Origin: CBDAKK01 sp965216965
GTDB taxonomy: Bacteria > Spirochaetota > Spirochaetia > WTKD01 > G963693115
Length of the DNA stretch: 16,782 bases
Assembly (NCBI GenBank): GCA_965216965.1
Contig: CBDCGX010000047.1
Coordinates: forward strand, 1-16,782
Direction: 5' to 3'
The translations under genes and the position numbers were made by a program. This document shows positions 1 to 7,583 of this stretch, piece by piece (within the stretch, counting starts at the first letter, position 1; each line of letters starts with the position of its first letter). The notes below the pieces were generated by a model that saw only the letters and a program-made list of their open reading frames with translations, made no database searches and was not told where the DNA came from.

Positions 1-1246
1 ATTCTGATGAATATAATTGTTTTCCAGTTGTTGAGTGTGTAAAAGTATAGGGAAGTACGAGTTGATAGTTAAATGTAAGTTGTTTAAGAATAGATTTTTT
101 GGGGGTCCATGTTATGCCAACTTGTGTTGCCACTTTTATTTTTGTGTCAAACTTGAATTTGATAATATCGTTTACATTTATATCGTCTATGATTAATGTA
201 AAAGGAAGTTTTACAGTATCTACTAATCTAAAATCAAAGGAGATTCCTAGGTAAATATTTCCTGCTATAAAACTGCTTAATCCATCTATTGCATAGATTA
301 CTTTAAGAGGAAGAAGATATGCAAAATTAAAGTCGCCAAACATAACCGCTTCAAAAAGAGAAAATTCTACTTTGGGAGTAATATACCATGAGAGTGCATT
401 GTAGAAAAATACTTTGTTAAATTTAAGAGTATAGCTTTCTTCAAAATCTGTGGGGCTATTAAATTTTTTAAATTGTTGTCGTGAGGTAAGCATGAAAATC
501 CCCCACGTTGCAGAGAGATGTTCTCCACGCCAATATACAAATATGTTACCAGTTTGGGGAGCACGAGAACTTACCAAGAGTCCGTCATCAAAAAAGGGAC
601 CTATACTGCGACGCATAAAACCGCTGTGCATAAACACATTTGGTTTTCCTGCTGAAAAACTTGTGCTAAAATTAGTTTGACCCTTAATTACTATACTTCG
701 TATTTTTCCTAGTTTAAAACTATCGGGAATCTCTTCTAATTCTCCTAGGTATTTGTTTGCAAAGTAATAATTACGTATTTCACTATTCCCTTGAGAGTCT
801 TTGTCTGCTGTAAGACTCAGCCCTATATTTGCACTCATGCTTACAAGAGGTGATCCTATAAATGAAAATCCTAATGTAGATAGTGCTCCCTTTCCATACC
901 ATCGAGAAGGCAGGGTTTTGTTATTTTCGGCTACTAGTCCGATGTAGTGGATCGTTGATATCTTTATTTGTATATTGAGACGAGAGAGTTTTTCAAAGTA
1001 TTCTTTTGCTTTCTTCTGAGAAGAAAAATCTCCCCTTTTCATAACTTCTTTCATTATTTCTACGAGCAATATTTCTGGAAGCGGGCGGAAAAGAGGAAGC
1101 TGTCGTATATATCCTTTCCCTTCCCATATTTGTATGTCATCATATATTTTATCATGGGGAGTTGAGGCATATTGAGAAAATACATGCATTACAGAAGACA
1201 GTAAATAGAGAATAATGAGAAGTAAAGCTTTCTTTTTTAGGAACAT
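1..1246 (-). CDS. Predicted outer-membrane beta-barrel protein, Wzi-like (3' end beyond window)
   Basis: An uninterrupted frame runs from an ATG at 1246 to the window edge, giving 415 residues with no stop, so the C-terminus is missing. Residues 1-24 form a signal peptide (MFLKKK, a hydrophobic stretch, then VFS before Q). The next ~60 residues (DKIYDDIQIWEGKGYIRQLP, then RPLPE and an amphipathic helix) resemble the periplasmic helical start of capsule-assembly Wzi-type porins. The rest has many short alternating polar/aromatic strands (for example FVYWRGEHLSATWGIFML) typical of outer-membrane barrels. The start lies 10 nt after the carD-like stop with no visible Shine-Dalgarno, so it is probably translated from the same transcript. 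The barrel call is from composition and pattern. The Wzi link is a weak family resemblance, and the substrate is unknown. Confidence 0.6.
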   Translation of the reverse strand, partial: MFLKKKALLLIILYLLSSVMHVFSQYASTPHDKIYDDIQIWEGKGYIRQLPLFRPLPEILLVEIMKEVMKRGDFSSQKKAKEYFEKLSRLNIQIKISTIHYIGLVAENNKTLPSRWYGKGALSTLGFSFIGSPLVSMSANIGLSLTADKDSQGNSEIRNYYFANKYLGELEEIPDSFKLGKIRSIVIKGQTNFSTSFSAGKPNVFMHSGFMRRSIGPFFDDGLLVSSRAPQTGNIFVYWRGEHLSATWGIFMLTSRQQFKKFNSPTDFEESYTLKFNKVFFYNALSWYITPKVEFSLFEAVMFGDFNFAYLLPLKVIYAIDGLSSFIAGNIYLGISFDFRLVDTVKLPFTLIIDDINVNDIIKFKFDTKIKVATQVGITWTPKKSILKQLTFNYQLVLPYTFTHSTTGKQLYSSE

Positions 1247-1256
1247 AGTATATTTT

Positions 1257-2210
1257 TTATTGTTTTTTTTCTATTTCTATTAATTTGTCAAGCTGTTCAA
1301 TCATTCTTGTTTCTATTACATCTTTATCTAATCCTGTTGCAACAGCAAGTTCTCCAGAAACCGCATCAAAAGTAAAATCATAGTTTTGTCGTTCTTGGAA
1401 AGAGAGAGGACGCGTTTGTTTTCTTATATAGAGTGTGGCAATCATCTTTGCCATTTCTATGGTATTGCTTTTCCGAATTATTTCTTGATATAGTATGAGA
1501 CGATCTTTCCACGAAAAGTTTGATGTATCTGATGGGACTGTTGTAAGGATATCAAAAACTTTTTTTACAGTTGCTTTGCCTATTATGCGACGAATTCTGA
1601 GAGATTTAATATTCTGAACTGGAATGTGAGATATCATTCTTTGTGTTTTAATTTCTATGGTATAGTAGAGTACCTTTTCGTTATTAAATTTTCTGTAAGA
1701 TGTTCCTAGTATAAGTCCTAGTCCCTCGTTAGGATAGAATATATATTCTCCAATGGCAAAGGGAAGAGGTATGTCTTTTTTGGAAGAGGGCTTAGGCAAA
1801 GTCGTTTTAGCTTTAGGTACTGTTTTTGAGGAAGTCTTTTTGGAAGAGGACTTAGCCGAAGTCGTTTTAGTTTTAGGTGCTGTTTTTGAGGAAGCCTTTT
1901 TAGAAGAGGACTTAGGTAAAGTTGTTTTAGCTTTAGGTGCTGTTTTTGAGGAAGTCTTTTTAGAAGAGGACTTAGGTAAAGTTGTTTTAGCTTTAGGTGC
2001 TGTTTTTGAGGAAGTCTTTTTAGAAGAGGACTTAGGTAAAGTTGTTTTAGCTTTAGGTGCTGTTTTTGAGGAAGTCTTTTTGGAAGAAGACTTAGCCGAA
2101 GTAGCCTTGGCTTTAGATGTTATTTTTGAGGAAGATTTCTTAGAAGATGTTTTTTTCTGTAAAGAATTTCTTCTAGTAGTATTAGATGATATTTTTTGCT
2201 TTGCTGGCAT
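1257..2210 (-). CDS. CarD-family transcriptional regulator with lysine/serine-rich repeat N-terminus
   Basis: This 317-aa protein has two parts. Residues ~20-146 are low-complexity, very basic tandem repeats of about 20 residues (KSSSKKTSSKTAPKAKTTLP) resembling histone H1-like tails. Residues ~149-317 match the CarD/CdnL layout: an N-terminal RNA polymerase-interacting beta domain (FAIGEYIFYPNEGLGLILG; compare the family's 'GD-VVYP-HGVG-I') and a helical C-terminal DNA-binding domain (KDRLILYQEIIRKSN, then LYIRKQTRPLSFQERQ). Family members bind the RNA polymerase beta subunit and stabilise the open promoter complex. The start ATG has a strong AAAGGAG 9 nt upstream. It lies 33 nt downstream of the peptide-binding protein gene and 10 nt before the outer-membrane protein gene, so the three are probably co-transcribed. 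The tail presumably adds nonspecific DNA binding (inference). Confidence 0.78.
   Translation of the reverse strand: MPAKQKISSNTTRRNSLQKKTSSKKSSSKITSKAKATSAKSSSKKTSSKTAPKAKTTLPKSSSKKTSSKTAPKAKTTLPKSSSKKTSSKTAPKAKTTLPKSSSKKASSKTAPKTKTTSAKSSSKKTSSKTVPKAKTTLPKPSSKKDIPLPFAIGEYIFYPNEGLGLILGTSYRKFNNEKVLYYTIEIKTQRMISHIPVQNIKSLRIRRIIGKATVKKVFDILTTVPSDTSNFSWKDRLILYQEIIRKSNTIEMAKMIATLYIRKQTRPLSFQERQNYDFTFDAVSGELAVATGLDKDVIETRMIEQLDKLIEIEKKQ
1801..2100 (-). repeat. Five in-frame 60-bp tandem repeats coding the basic tail of the CarD-like protein
   Basis: Five consecutive 60-bp units are visible. The units at 1921-1980 and 1981-2040 are identical, and 2041-2100 differs from them only in its last ~15 bases. 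The units at 1801 and 1861 carry a few more changes. Degenerate partial units flank the array at about 1777-1800 and 2101-2150. The unit length is a multiple of three, so gain or loss changes the tail by 20 residues without breaking the frame. Near-identity of the central units suggests recent expansion or homogenisation. Confidence 0.92.
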
Positions 2211-2243
2211 AATATTAAACTCCTTTCTTTAATTATATAAATT

Positions 2244-3881
2244 CTAATTAGAATCTGTTTGTCTATTCCTATTATATGCAAAATATGGAATACTAATAGG
2301 GGGAATAAATTGCATTGTAGCTATGTTATGTACCCCGATTACGTTTGGAAACCATCCTGTAATAATGTCTGTGCGAACAAGTTCTATCACAAATGAATGA
2401 CTAAGTGGCATTACAACAGCATTATCAAGAAGGAATGTTTCGGCTTCTTGTAGTTTTTTTTGTCTGTTTGTTATATTTTGTGAATTTGCGTCATTAAGTA
2501 AAGCTCTATATTCATCATTATTATAGTCGCTTCCCATGCTTTTATTTGGATAGGAAAAAAGCTGTAACAATGCTATGGGATCTAAGAAATCAGCTATCCA
2601 GCTATTGAATCCTATGGTATATTCTTCTGGCGAAAGTGCTGCATAGTACTTGTCCGAAGGTGTCTTAATAAGTTGTATTTCTGTTTTTAGATTTTTTTTA
2701 AGATGTTTTTGTATGGCATCAAATATAGAGTTATAGGAATTTTGATATGTAGGAACCAGTATTTTTATGGGAGGAAGCGATTTCCCATTTGGATATTTTG
2801 CCTCCTTGAGGAGAGATAATGCTGTCTCTTTATCTTGTTTGGGAGTTTTTTTTCTTGATGGTTGATAAGCTCCTATTATGGGCTGAATAAAACTCTTTGC
2901 GGGGAAGAAGTAGTTTTCTTTAAGAATAATATCCCATGGAATAAGAAGGCTAATAGCACGGCGTATTTTGGGATTATTCCATGGGATATTTTTAGTTTTG
3001 AAAAACAAATAATTGCTTCCAAGAAGAGGATAGCTTATTATGTATTTTTTATCTATTTTTTCAATATTTGTACTTGCATATAGTCCGTTTACCCATTGAA
3101 TGGTACCTTTGGAAAAATCTTCAAGTATGTTTTTTACATTTTTATCGTTATAAAATGTTATGAGGATAGAGGGTACGTGAGGTTGATCCCAAAAATATGG
3201 GTTTCGTATTAAGGAGAGTGTATTTTCTTTACTCTCTTTTATTATATATGGACCTGAAAATATGCGGTTTTTAGGAAGTATGTCTTTTTTTTCTCGCTGT
3301 TTAGGAGAGCTTATAGAAAATACGTTGTGGCTTATAATGTTTAAAAAATAGCTAGTGGGTTTTTCAAGACTTACGCGGAGAGTTCTGTTTGAAGTTACTT
3401 CTATTTTTATATTTGCTAATTTTCCCTTTTTATTTATGTAGTCATAAACGCCTTTAATAGTATAAAAAAGATATGTAAACGGTGTTTCATGTTGTATCAC
3501 AGAAAGCCACGACTGCTTTACGTCTTCTGCAAGAATTGGAGAACCGTCAGAAAATTTTGCGTTTTCTCGAATAGTGAATGTGTATACTGTGTTATCTTTG
3601 CTTATTTTCCATGACGAAGCGATCTTAGCCTCTGGATATGTAGATTGAGGATTAGTAGCCACAAGTCCACTGTAAAGAGCTGTGAAAAGAGAACTTTCAA
3701 AAACACTTGTACTGTCTTCTATATTTAAAGTAAAATCTTGTTCTTGGAAAGCAATTGTAAGTGTTTTAGTAGATTCTTTTTCTGTTGACAGTTGTGCAGT
3801 ATGATAAGTATCAAATGAGGATGAAAACAGCAGGGAAAAGAATATGAAGAATATACAAGAGAATGTTTTTTTAGTAAACAT
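2244..3881 (-). CDS. Extracellular solute-binding protein, family 5 (OppA-like peptide-binding protein)
   Basis: This is a 545-aa precursor, the usual length for OppA/DppA-type proteins. Residues 1-~22 (MFTKKTFSCIFFIFFSLLFS) are a signal peptide. The family-5 hallmark appears near residue 110 as AKFSDGSPILAEDVKQSW, preceded by SGLVATNPQSTYPEAKIASSW. Other typical segments are GPYIIKESKENTLSLIRNPYFWD and, towards the C-terminus, SDYNNDEYRALLNDA. It should bind oligopeptides in the periplasm for an ABC importer. No permease or ATPase gene is nearby, so it may serve a transporter encoded elsewhere. It lacks a Shine-Dalgarno: a TATACT -10 lies 7 nt before the ATG, which predicts a leaderless mRNA. 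It is probably first in an operon with the carD-like and outer-membrane genes. Confidence 0.85.
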   Translation of the reverse strand: MFTKKTFSCIFFIFFSLLFSSSFDTYHTAQLSTEKESTKTLTIAFQEQDFTLNIEDSTSVFESSLFTALYSGLVATNPQSTYPEAKIASSWKISKDNTVYTFTIRENAKFSDGSPILAEDVKQSWLSVIQHETPFTYLFYTIKGVYDYINKKGKLANIKIEVTSNRTLRVSLEKPTSYFLNIISHNVFSISSPKQREKKDILPKNRIFSGPYIIKESKENTLSLIRNPYFWDQPHVPSILITFYNDKNVKNILEDFSKGTIQWVNGLYASTNIEKIDKKYIISYPLLGSNYLFFKTKNIPWNNPKIRRAISLLIPWDIILKENYFFPAKSFIQPIIGAYQPSRKKTPKQDKETALSLLKEAKYPNGKSLPPIKILVPTYQNSYNSIFDAIQKHLKKNLKTEIQLIKTPSDKYYAALSPEEYTIGFNSWIADFLDPIALLQLFSYPNKSMGSDYNNDEYRALLNDANSQNITNRQKKLQEAETFLLDNAVVMPLSHSFVIELVRTDIITGWFPNVIGVHNIATMQFIPPISIPYFAYNRNRQTDSN

Positions 3882-3888
3882 ACAACAT

Positions 3889-3937
3889 AGTATAATATAT
3901 TCTTATAGTTTTATAAAGATATATCTTTATATATACT
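3889..3937. promoter_or_regulatory. Divergent promoters around a 20-bp palindrome
   Basis: The spacer between the peptide-binding gene (minus) and the lipoprotein gene (plus) contains a perfect palindrome, TATAAAGATATATCTTTATA, at 3912-3931. On the minus strand TTTATA (3917-3912) is followed after 17 bp by TATACT (3894-3889), and the ATG at 3881 begins 7 nt later. On the plus strand TTTATA (3910-3915) is followed after 16 bp by TATACT (3932-3937), and the GTG at 3945 begins 7 nt later. The palindrome covers the minus -35 box and the plus spacer, so one bound protein could affect both genes. The promoters are read by eye and the operator role is inference. Confidence 0.5.
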
Positions 3938-3944
3938 ATATATA

Positions 3945-4787
3945 GTGAATACATATAGTATTAAAACTCGACTATGGAACATTATTCTCGGAATGGTTTT
4001 TGTTACAATTGCATCTTGTATAACAATAGACGCTGATACACTAAAAATAGTAGAAGAGAATCCTAATTTTATTGAACTTCCTATAGTTGAAAAATATATT
4101 AATTTAAATTCCAGTGAAATTGCGATTGCTAATTATCGGGTTATTATATATAAAATAATACAATCGTTTCTTGAGGGTGAGTTTAATTTTCCTGGGCGAA
4201 TTGTTTTAGTATTTGGAAAGAGAATTTCTGTAATGAAATATAATAAGGAAGTTGTTTTTACCCAAAAGAAGGACTTGTTGTCAAAGAATATTCTCTTTCC
4301 TCCTCAAAAAATAATAGAGGGTATTATCGGAGGTTTTTTTACCCGACAAAGTCTTACAGAAGACATTCCCCGTGTATTTACATTGTATGGAAAGTTTTTT
4401 TCAAATCAAGAAAATTATTTCACTTTTTCTGGAACGGCTCATGAAAAAACAGGTGTTCTTAATGGGATGGCACAAGGTGCAGATGCTATTATCCCTTTAA
4501 GGTTTTTTGGGACAGCATTTAGCAATAAGAAAGTGCGTCCTCAGAAAACTGAAACAGGGTTTATTTTATATCAAGGGAAAGATGTGAAGGGGTATGTAAA
4601 TCTTGTGGGAAAAGATAGGGTGTTTATTGATAATAGAGTTGATGATGTAAATAGAGGTTTTCTAATTCAGACAATGATATTTTTGTTATTGTATGAAAGA
4701 AGGATTCATACAGATACCATTAAAAGTAAGATAACAAGAGAAGATATAAAAAACACATTGCCAGAAGACATTAAAGATGGATTATAG
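3945..4787 (+). CDS. Predicted lipoprotein of unknown function
   Basis: I do not recognise this 280-aa family. It begins with GTG. That start gives a complete lipoprotein signal peptide: positively charged residues, a hydrophobic core (IILGMVFVT), and the lipobox I-A-S-C with the modified cysteine at residue 25. The mature part is soluble-looking, with mixed alpha/beta character. Segments such as GTAHEKTGVLNGMAQGADAIIPLRFFGTAF and GYVNLVGKDRVFIDN could form beta strands. The C-terminus is charged. No Shine-Dalgarno is visible, and a -10 box lies 7 nt upstream, suggesting a leaderless mRNA. It is a single-gene unit ending in a rho-independent terminator at 4855-4900. It could be a membrane-anchored surface or periplasmic protein; nothing ties it to the adjacent transport gene except the shared divergent spacer. 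Confidence 0.72.
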   Translation: MNTYSIKTRLWNIILGMVFVTIASCITIDADTLKIVEENPNFIELPIVEKYINLNSSEIAIANYRVIIYKIIQSFLEGEFNFPGRIVLVFGKRISVMKYNKEVVFTQKKDLLSKNILFPPQKIIEGIIGGFFTRQSLTEDIPRVFTLYGKFFSNQENYFTFSGTAHEKTGVLNGMAQGADAIIPLRFFGTAFSNKKVRPQKTETGFILYQGKDVKGYVNLVGKDRVFIDNRVDDVNRGFLIQTMIFLLLYERRIHTDTIKSKITREDIKNTLPEDIKDGL

Positions 4788-4854
4788 TTTTTTGATATAA
4801 AAATATATTAACTATTTTAATAGTAGATTATATTGAAATATACTTATAATAATG

Positions 4855-4900
4855 AGGGATATGAAAATATATCTGATTATAAATCATATTCCCTTTTTTT
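4855..4900 (+). terminator. Rho-independent terminator of the lipoprotein gene
   Basis: AGGGATATGA (4855-4864) pairs with TCATATTCCCT (4884-4894) with one bulged base. The stem leads directly into a run of T at 4894-4900. It lies about 70 nt after the lipoprotein stop and before the 80-aa gene, so the two are probably separate transcripts. Confidence 0.7.
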
Positions 4901-5008
4901 CTTCAAGTAAATTCCATGTGCAAGCAGTATGTTCTTATAGAAATGAGTAATTTTTATATAACAAAGAATGCTATAAACGCATTGGTATACTTGAAATAAG
5001 GAAGATAT

Positions 5009-5251
5009 ATGACAACAGAAGAAATAAAAAGCATGCTAGAGTATATTGCCATTTTACAAGTAGAATATGCCCAACAGATAAAAAGTATGGATGAACAGTT
5101 TGAAGAATGCTATATAGATTTTGATATGAGATTAAAAGAGACAAATGAGCAGTTGGAAAAATTTAACAGAGAACTTGATGAAGAATGTAATAGAATAAAT
5201 GAACTTTTAATCCAAAAGGGGATGCACCCTTTACTTGGAAATAGCATATAG
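5009..5251 (+). CDS. Small coiled-coil protein, unknown function
   Basis: This 80-aa acidic protein is rich in Glu, Gln, Lys and Asn. Residues ~5-68 look like one long helix with heptad-like spacing of hydrophobic residues (IKSMLEYIAILQVEYAQQIK, later LKETNEQLEKFNRELDEE). There is no signal peptide or membrane segment. It has a good Shine-Dalgarno (AAGGA, 6 nt before the ATG) and a possible TATACT -10 at 4986-4991. It is isolated between two rho-independent terminators, which supports a separate small transcript. The function cannot be read from the sequence; an oligomerising scaffold or adaptor is one possibility. Confidence 0.65.
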   Translation: MTTEEIKSMLEYIAILQVEYAQQIKSMDEQFEECYIDFDMRLKETNEQLEKFNRELDEECNRINELLIQKGMHPLLGNSI

Positions 5252-5293
5252 TACACTCATGCGTAGCACAATTCCATAATAGATACATAGTTA

Positions 5294-5336
5294 ACTCATA
5301 AAAAAGCCATCATAGATAGATGGCTTTTTTATGAGT
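5294..5336. terminator. Bidirectional rho-independent terminator
   Basis: A perfect 18-bp stem is formed by 5294-5311 (ACTCATAAAAAAGCCATC) and 5319-5336, with a 7-nt loop. It has a run of six T on the plus strand and, by symmetry, on the minus strand. It sits between the convergent 80-aa gene and hppA and should end both transcripts. Confidence 0.9.
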
Positions 5337-5348
5337 ATGACTATAGAA

Positions 5349-7406
5349 TTAAAGGAATGGAGCTATTACAAGTGAAATTACTGCCATGAGTTTTATAAGA
5401 ATATTGAGGGAGGGACCTGCGGTGTCTTTAAAGGGGTCTCCTACCGTATCTCCTACAACAGACGCTTTATGAGCTTCGCTACCCTTCCCATTTTCTTTTC
5501 GTTCTTCAATCATTTTCTTTGCATTATCCCACGCTCCGCCTGAGTTAGCCATAAATATAGCTAATATAATCCCGCTTATTGTTCCGCCTATTATAAATCC
5601 GGTGAGCATGTGTGTGCCTCCTAAGAATCCTACAAGCACAGGAGCAGCGATTGCACCTAATGCTGGCAAGGTCATTTCTTTTAATGATGCTTGGGTTGAT
5701 ATATTTATACAGCGGTTGTAGTCGGGAGTGGCTTTGTATTCCATAATGCCTACAATTGTTTTAAATTGATGTCGTACTTCGTTTACCATTTTGAGGGCGG
5801 CTTTTCCAATGGCTCCAATTAGAAACGAGCTAAAGAGATAGGGAACTACTGCTCCAAACATGAGACCCATGAGGACGGGAATTGATGTTATGTCTATAGA
5901 AGTAATACCTGTTGCTTCTTTAAATGCAGTAAAGAGTATTAAACTTGTAAGAGCAGCACTTCCTATTGCAAATCCTTTGCCAATAGCTGCTGTTGTGTTT
6001 CCTACAGAATCAAGGGTGTCCGTAATTTCTCTGACCTCTGGTGGGTACTCTGCCATTACAGCAAGTCCGCCTGCATTATCGGCTATAGGACCGTATGCAT
6101 CTACTGCAAGTTGAATTCCTAAGGTGATGAGCATACCAAGTGCTGCAATTGCAATACCGTACAGTCCTGCAAACATAAAACTTGTGCCGATGGCAATAAT
6201 AATAGTTGTTACTGGTAAGAAACAAGACATCATGCCAACACTTATGCCAGTTATGATATTTGTTGCACTTCCTGTTTCTGACGCCTTAACGATTCTTTTT
6301 ACGGGGCGTGTTCCAAATCCTGTATAATGCTCGGTGAGTAGACCTATCACAATACCAGCTGCAAGCCCGAGCATTGCGGCAAAGAAAATATTTTGAGGCA
6401 TAATCCCTTCTGAAGATTCTCCGATAGGGATTCCGAGAATCCAACTTATGACAGGAAGGAGTACGATAAGCACTAAGAATGCTGCAACAAACGTCCCAGT
6501 GTTAAGTGCTTTTTGAGGAGATCGTCCTTTTTTTGTTCGGACAAAGAAGACTCCAATTATTGATGCAATTATTCCTATTGTTACCATGATAAGAGGAATG
6601 GTTGCCAATTTTATTTTTAATTCATTACTTACTGGTGCAGTAAATGCAAGAATGAGTGTTCCGATTATTGATCCAACAAATGATTCAAAAAGGTCGGCTC
6701 CCATACCCGCAACGTCTCCTACGTTATCTCCTACATTATCTGCAATTGTTGCAGGATTTCTTGGGTCATCTTCTGGGATTCCAACTTCTACTTTTCCTAC
6801 AAGGTCTGCTCCAACGTCAGCAGCTTTTGTGAATATTCCTCCCCCTACACGAGCAAAAAGGGCAATTGTACTTGCTCCAAGTGAATATCCTGTGATTATT
6901 GGTATGTAGTACGTAGTAAATGCATCAGTAGTAATTCCTACAGTACTTTGCAGTATGGTGAGCAATACAAAGAGCCCTAAAGATGCAAGCCCAACAACAC
7001 ACATTCCCATAACACTTCCTCCAGAAAAGGCAACACGAAGTGCTGAATTAATATCTTTTGTTGCAGCAAAAGTTGTTCTGGAATTAGAAGCGGTGGCAAT
7101 TTTCATACCAATAAACCCTGCACTTGCTGATGCAAATGCTCCAATGATAAATGCAAGCGATTGAAGCCTATTTATTCCAACATTGAGAGTGAAAAGTATT
7201 ATTGCAACAATGATTATAAATGGGATGAGTATTTTATATTCTTGCATTAAAAAGGACATTGCTCCTTTAGAAACATAAGAACTAATTCTTTGAAGTTTTT
7301 CGCTCCCCTTATCTTGTTTATAAATCCATAGAGTGCGGGTTAATGCATATAATAATGCAATAAGAGCACCTATGAGCAATGCCCATACGGCTAATGAAAA
7401 TGTCAT
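5349..7406 (-). CDS. hppA: Membrane-bound ion-translocating pyrophosphatase, likely K+-dependent type
   Basis: Hydrolyses pyrophosphate to pump H+ or Na+ across the cytoplasmic membrane. I place the start at the ATG at 7406 (MTFSLAVWALLIG), which has GAGGAG 7 nt upstream. An ATG 14 codons earlier is in frame but has no such site. The product is 685 aa with about 16 membrane segments, the normal length. Diagnostic motifs are GGGIFTKAADVGADLVGKVE and, around residues 207-231, EDDPRNPATIADNVGDNVGD (Mg-PPi binding). The conserved C-terminal segment ASVVGDTVGDPFKDTAGPSL is also present. Residues ~469-478 read GNTTAAIGKG. An alanine there, rather than the lysine of plant and many bacterial enzymes, marks the K+-dependent subfamily. 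Whether Na+ or H+ is pumped cannot be decided by eye. It lies downstream of rsmD in the same direction. Confidence 0.96.
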   Translation of the reverse strand: MTFSLAVWALLIGALIALLYALTRTLWIYKQDKGSEKLQRISSYVSKGAMSFLMQEYKILIPFIIIVAIILFTLNVGINRLQSLAFIIGAFASASAGFIGMKIATASNSRTTFAATKDINSALRVAFSGGSVMGMCVVGLASLGLFVLLTILQSTVGITTDAFTTYYIPIITGYSLGASTIALFARVGGGIFTKAADVGADLVGKVEVGIPEDDPRNPATIADNVGDNVGDVAGMGADLFESFVGSIIGTLILAFTAPVSNELKIKLATIPLIMVTIGIIASIIGVFFVRTKKGRSPQKALNTGTFVAAFLVLIVLLPVISWILGIPIGESSEGIMPQNIFFAAMLGLAAGIVIGLLTEHYTGFGTRPVKRIVKASETGSATNIITGISVGMMSCFLPVTTIIIAIGTSFMFAGLYGIAIAALGMLITLGIQLAVDAYGPIADNAGGLAVMAEYPPEVREITDTLDSVGNTTAAIGKGFAIGSAALTSLILFTAFKEATGITSIDITSIPVLMGLMFGAVVPYLFSSFLIGAIGKAALKMVNEVRHQFKTIVGIMEYKATPDYNRCINISTQASLKEMTLPALGAIAAPVLVGFLGGTHMLTGFIIGGTISGIILAIFMANSGGAWDNAKKMIEERKENGKGSEAHKASVVGDTVGDPFKDTAGPSLNILIKLMAVISLVIAPFL

Positions 7407-7468
7407 ATAAAATCTCCTCAAAAATAATAAATTTTGTTTACATATCACTATGTGAAATATATAACTAT

Positions 7469-7474
7469 ATTATA
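7469..7474 (-). promoter_or_regulatory. Candidate -10 box for hppA
   Basis: A consensus TATAAT reads on the minus strand about 63 nt upstream of the hppA start. No convincing -35 is found at 16-18 bp spacing, so this is a weak call. It does fit the 177-bp gap after rsmD, which is long enough for a separate promoter. Confidence 0.3.
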
Positions 7475-7583
7475 GTATTAATTTATTATTTCGTTTGTGG
7501 GGTAGTGCCTAATAAAAGAATAAAAAAATAATCAATAATTAGATCAATTTACAGATGCTCTTAATAAAGAGGTGGTTTTGTTT

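Noticed and set aside
450..680. Plus-strand and short minus-strand frames within 1-1246
   Set aside because: A single uninterrupted minus frame with signal peptide covers the region; the short frames are out of register with it.
1801..2100. Regular repeats as a CRISPR array or intergenic satellite
   Set aside because: Units are contiguous with no spacers, keep a coding frame and lie inside a gene.
1753..2232. 159-residue plus-strand frame antisense to the CarD-like gene
   Set aside because: It is the mirror of the 60-bp repeat array: a repetitive Glu/Val/Leu product with no ribosome site, while the minus frame has a strong Shine-Dalgarno and a recognisable CarD domain.
2241..2254. Perfect palindrome ATTCTAATTAGAAT over the peptide-binding gene stop codon
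   Set aside because: It has no loop and no T run, and it sits inside a closely spaced operon; short AT palindromes are expected by chance here.
5860..7164. Several plus-strand frames across hppA
   Set aside because: These are shadows of a highly conserved membrane pyrophosphatase on the minus strand; their proline/serine-rich products are typical antisense translations.
7545..7583. Hairpin CTCTTAATAAAGAG as an rsmD terminator
   Set aside because: The stem is only 5 bp and lies on the wrong side for a T run in the minus direction.
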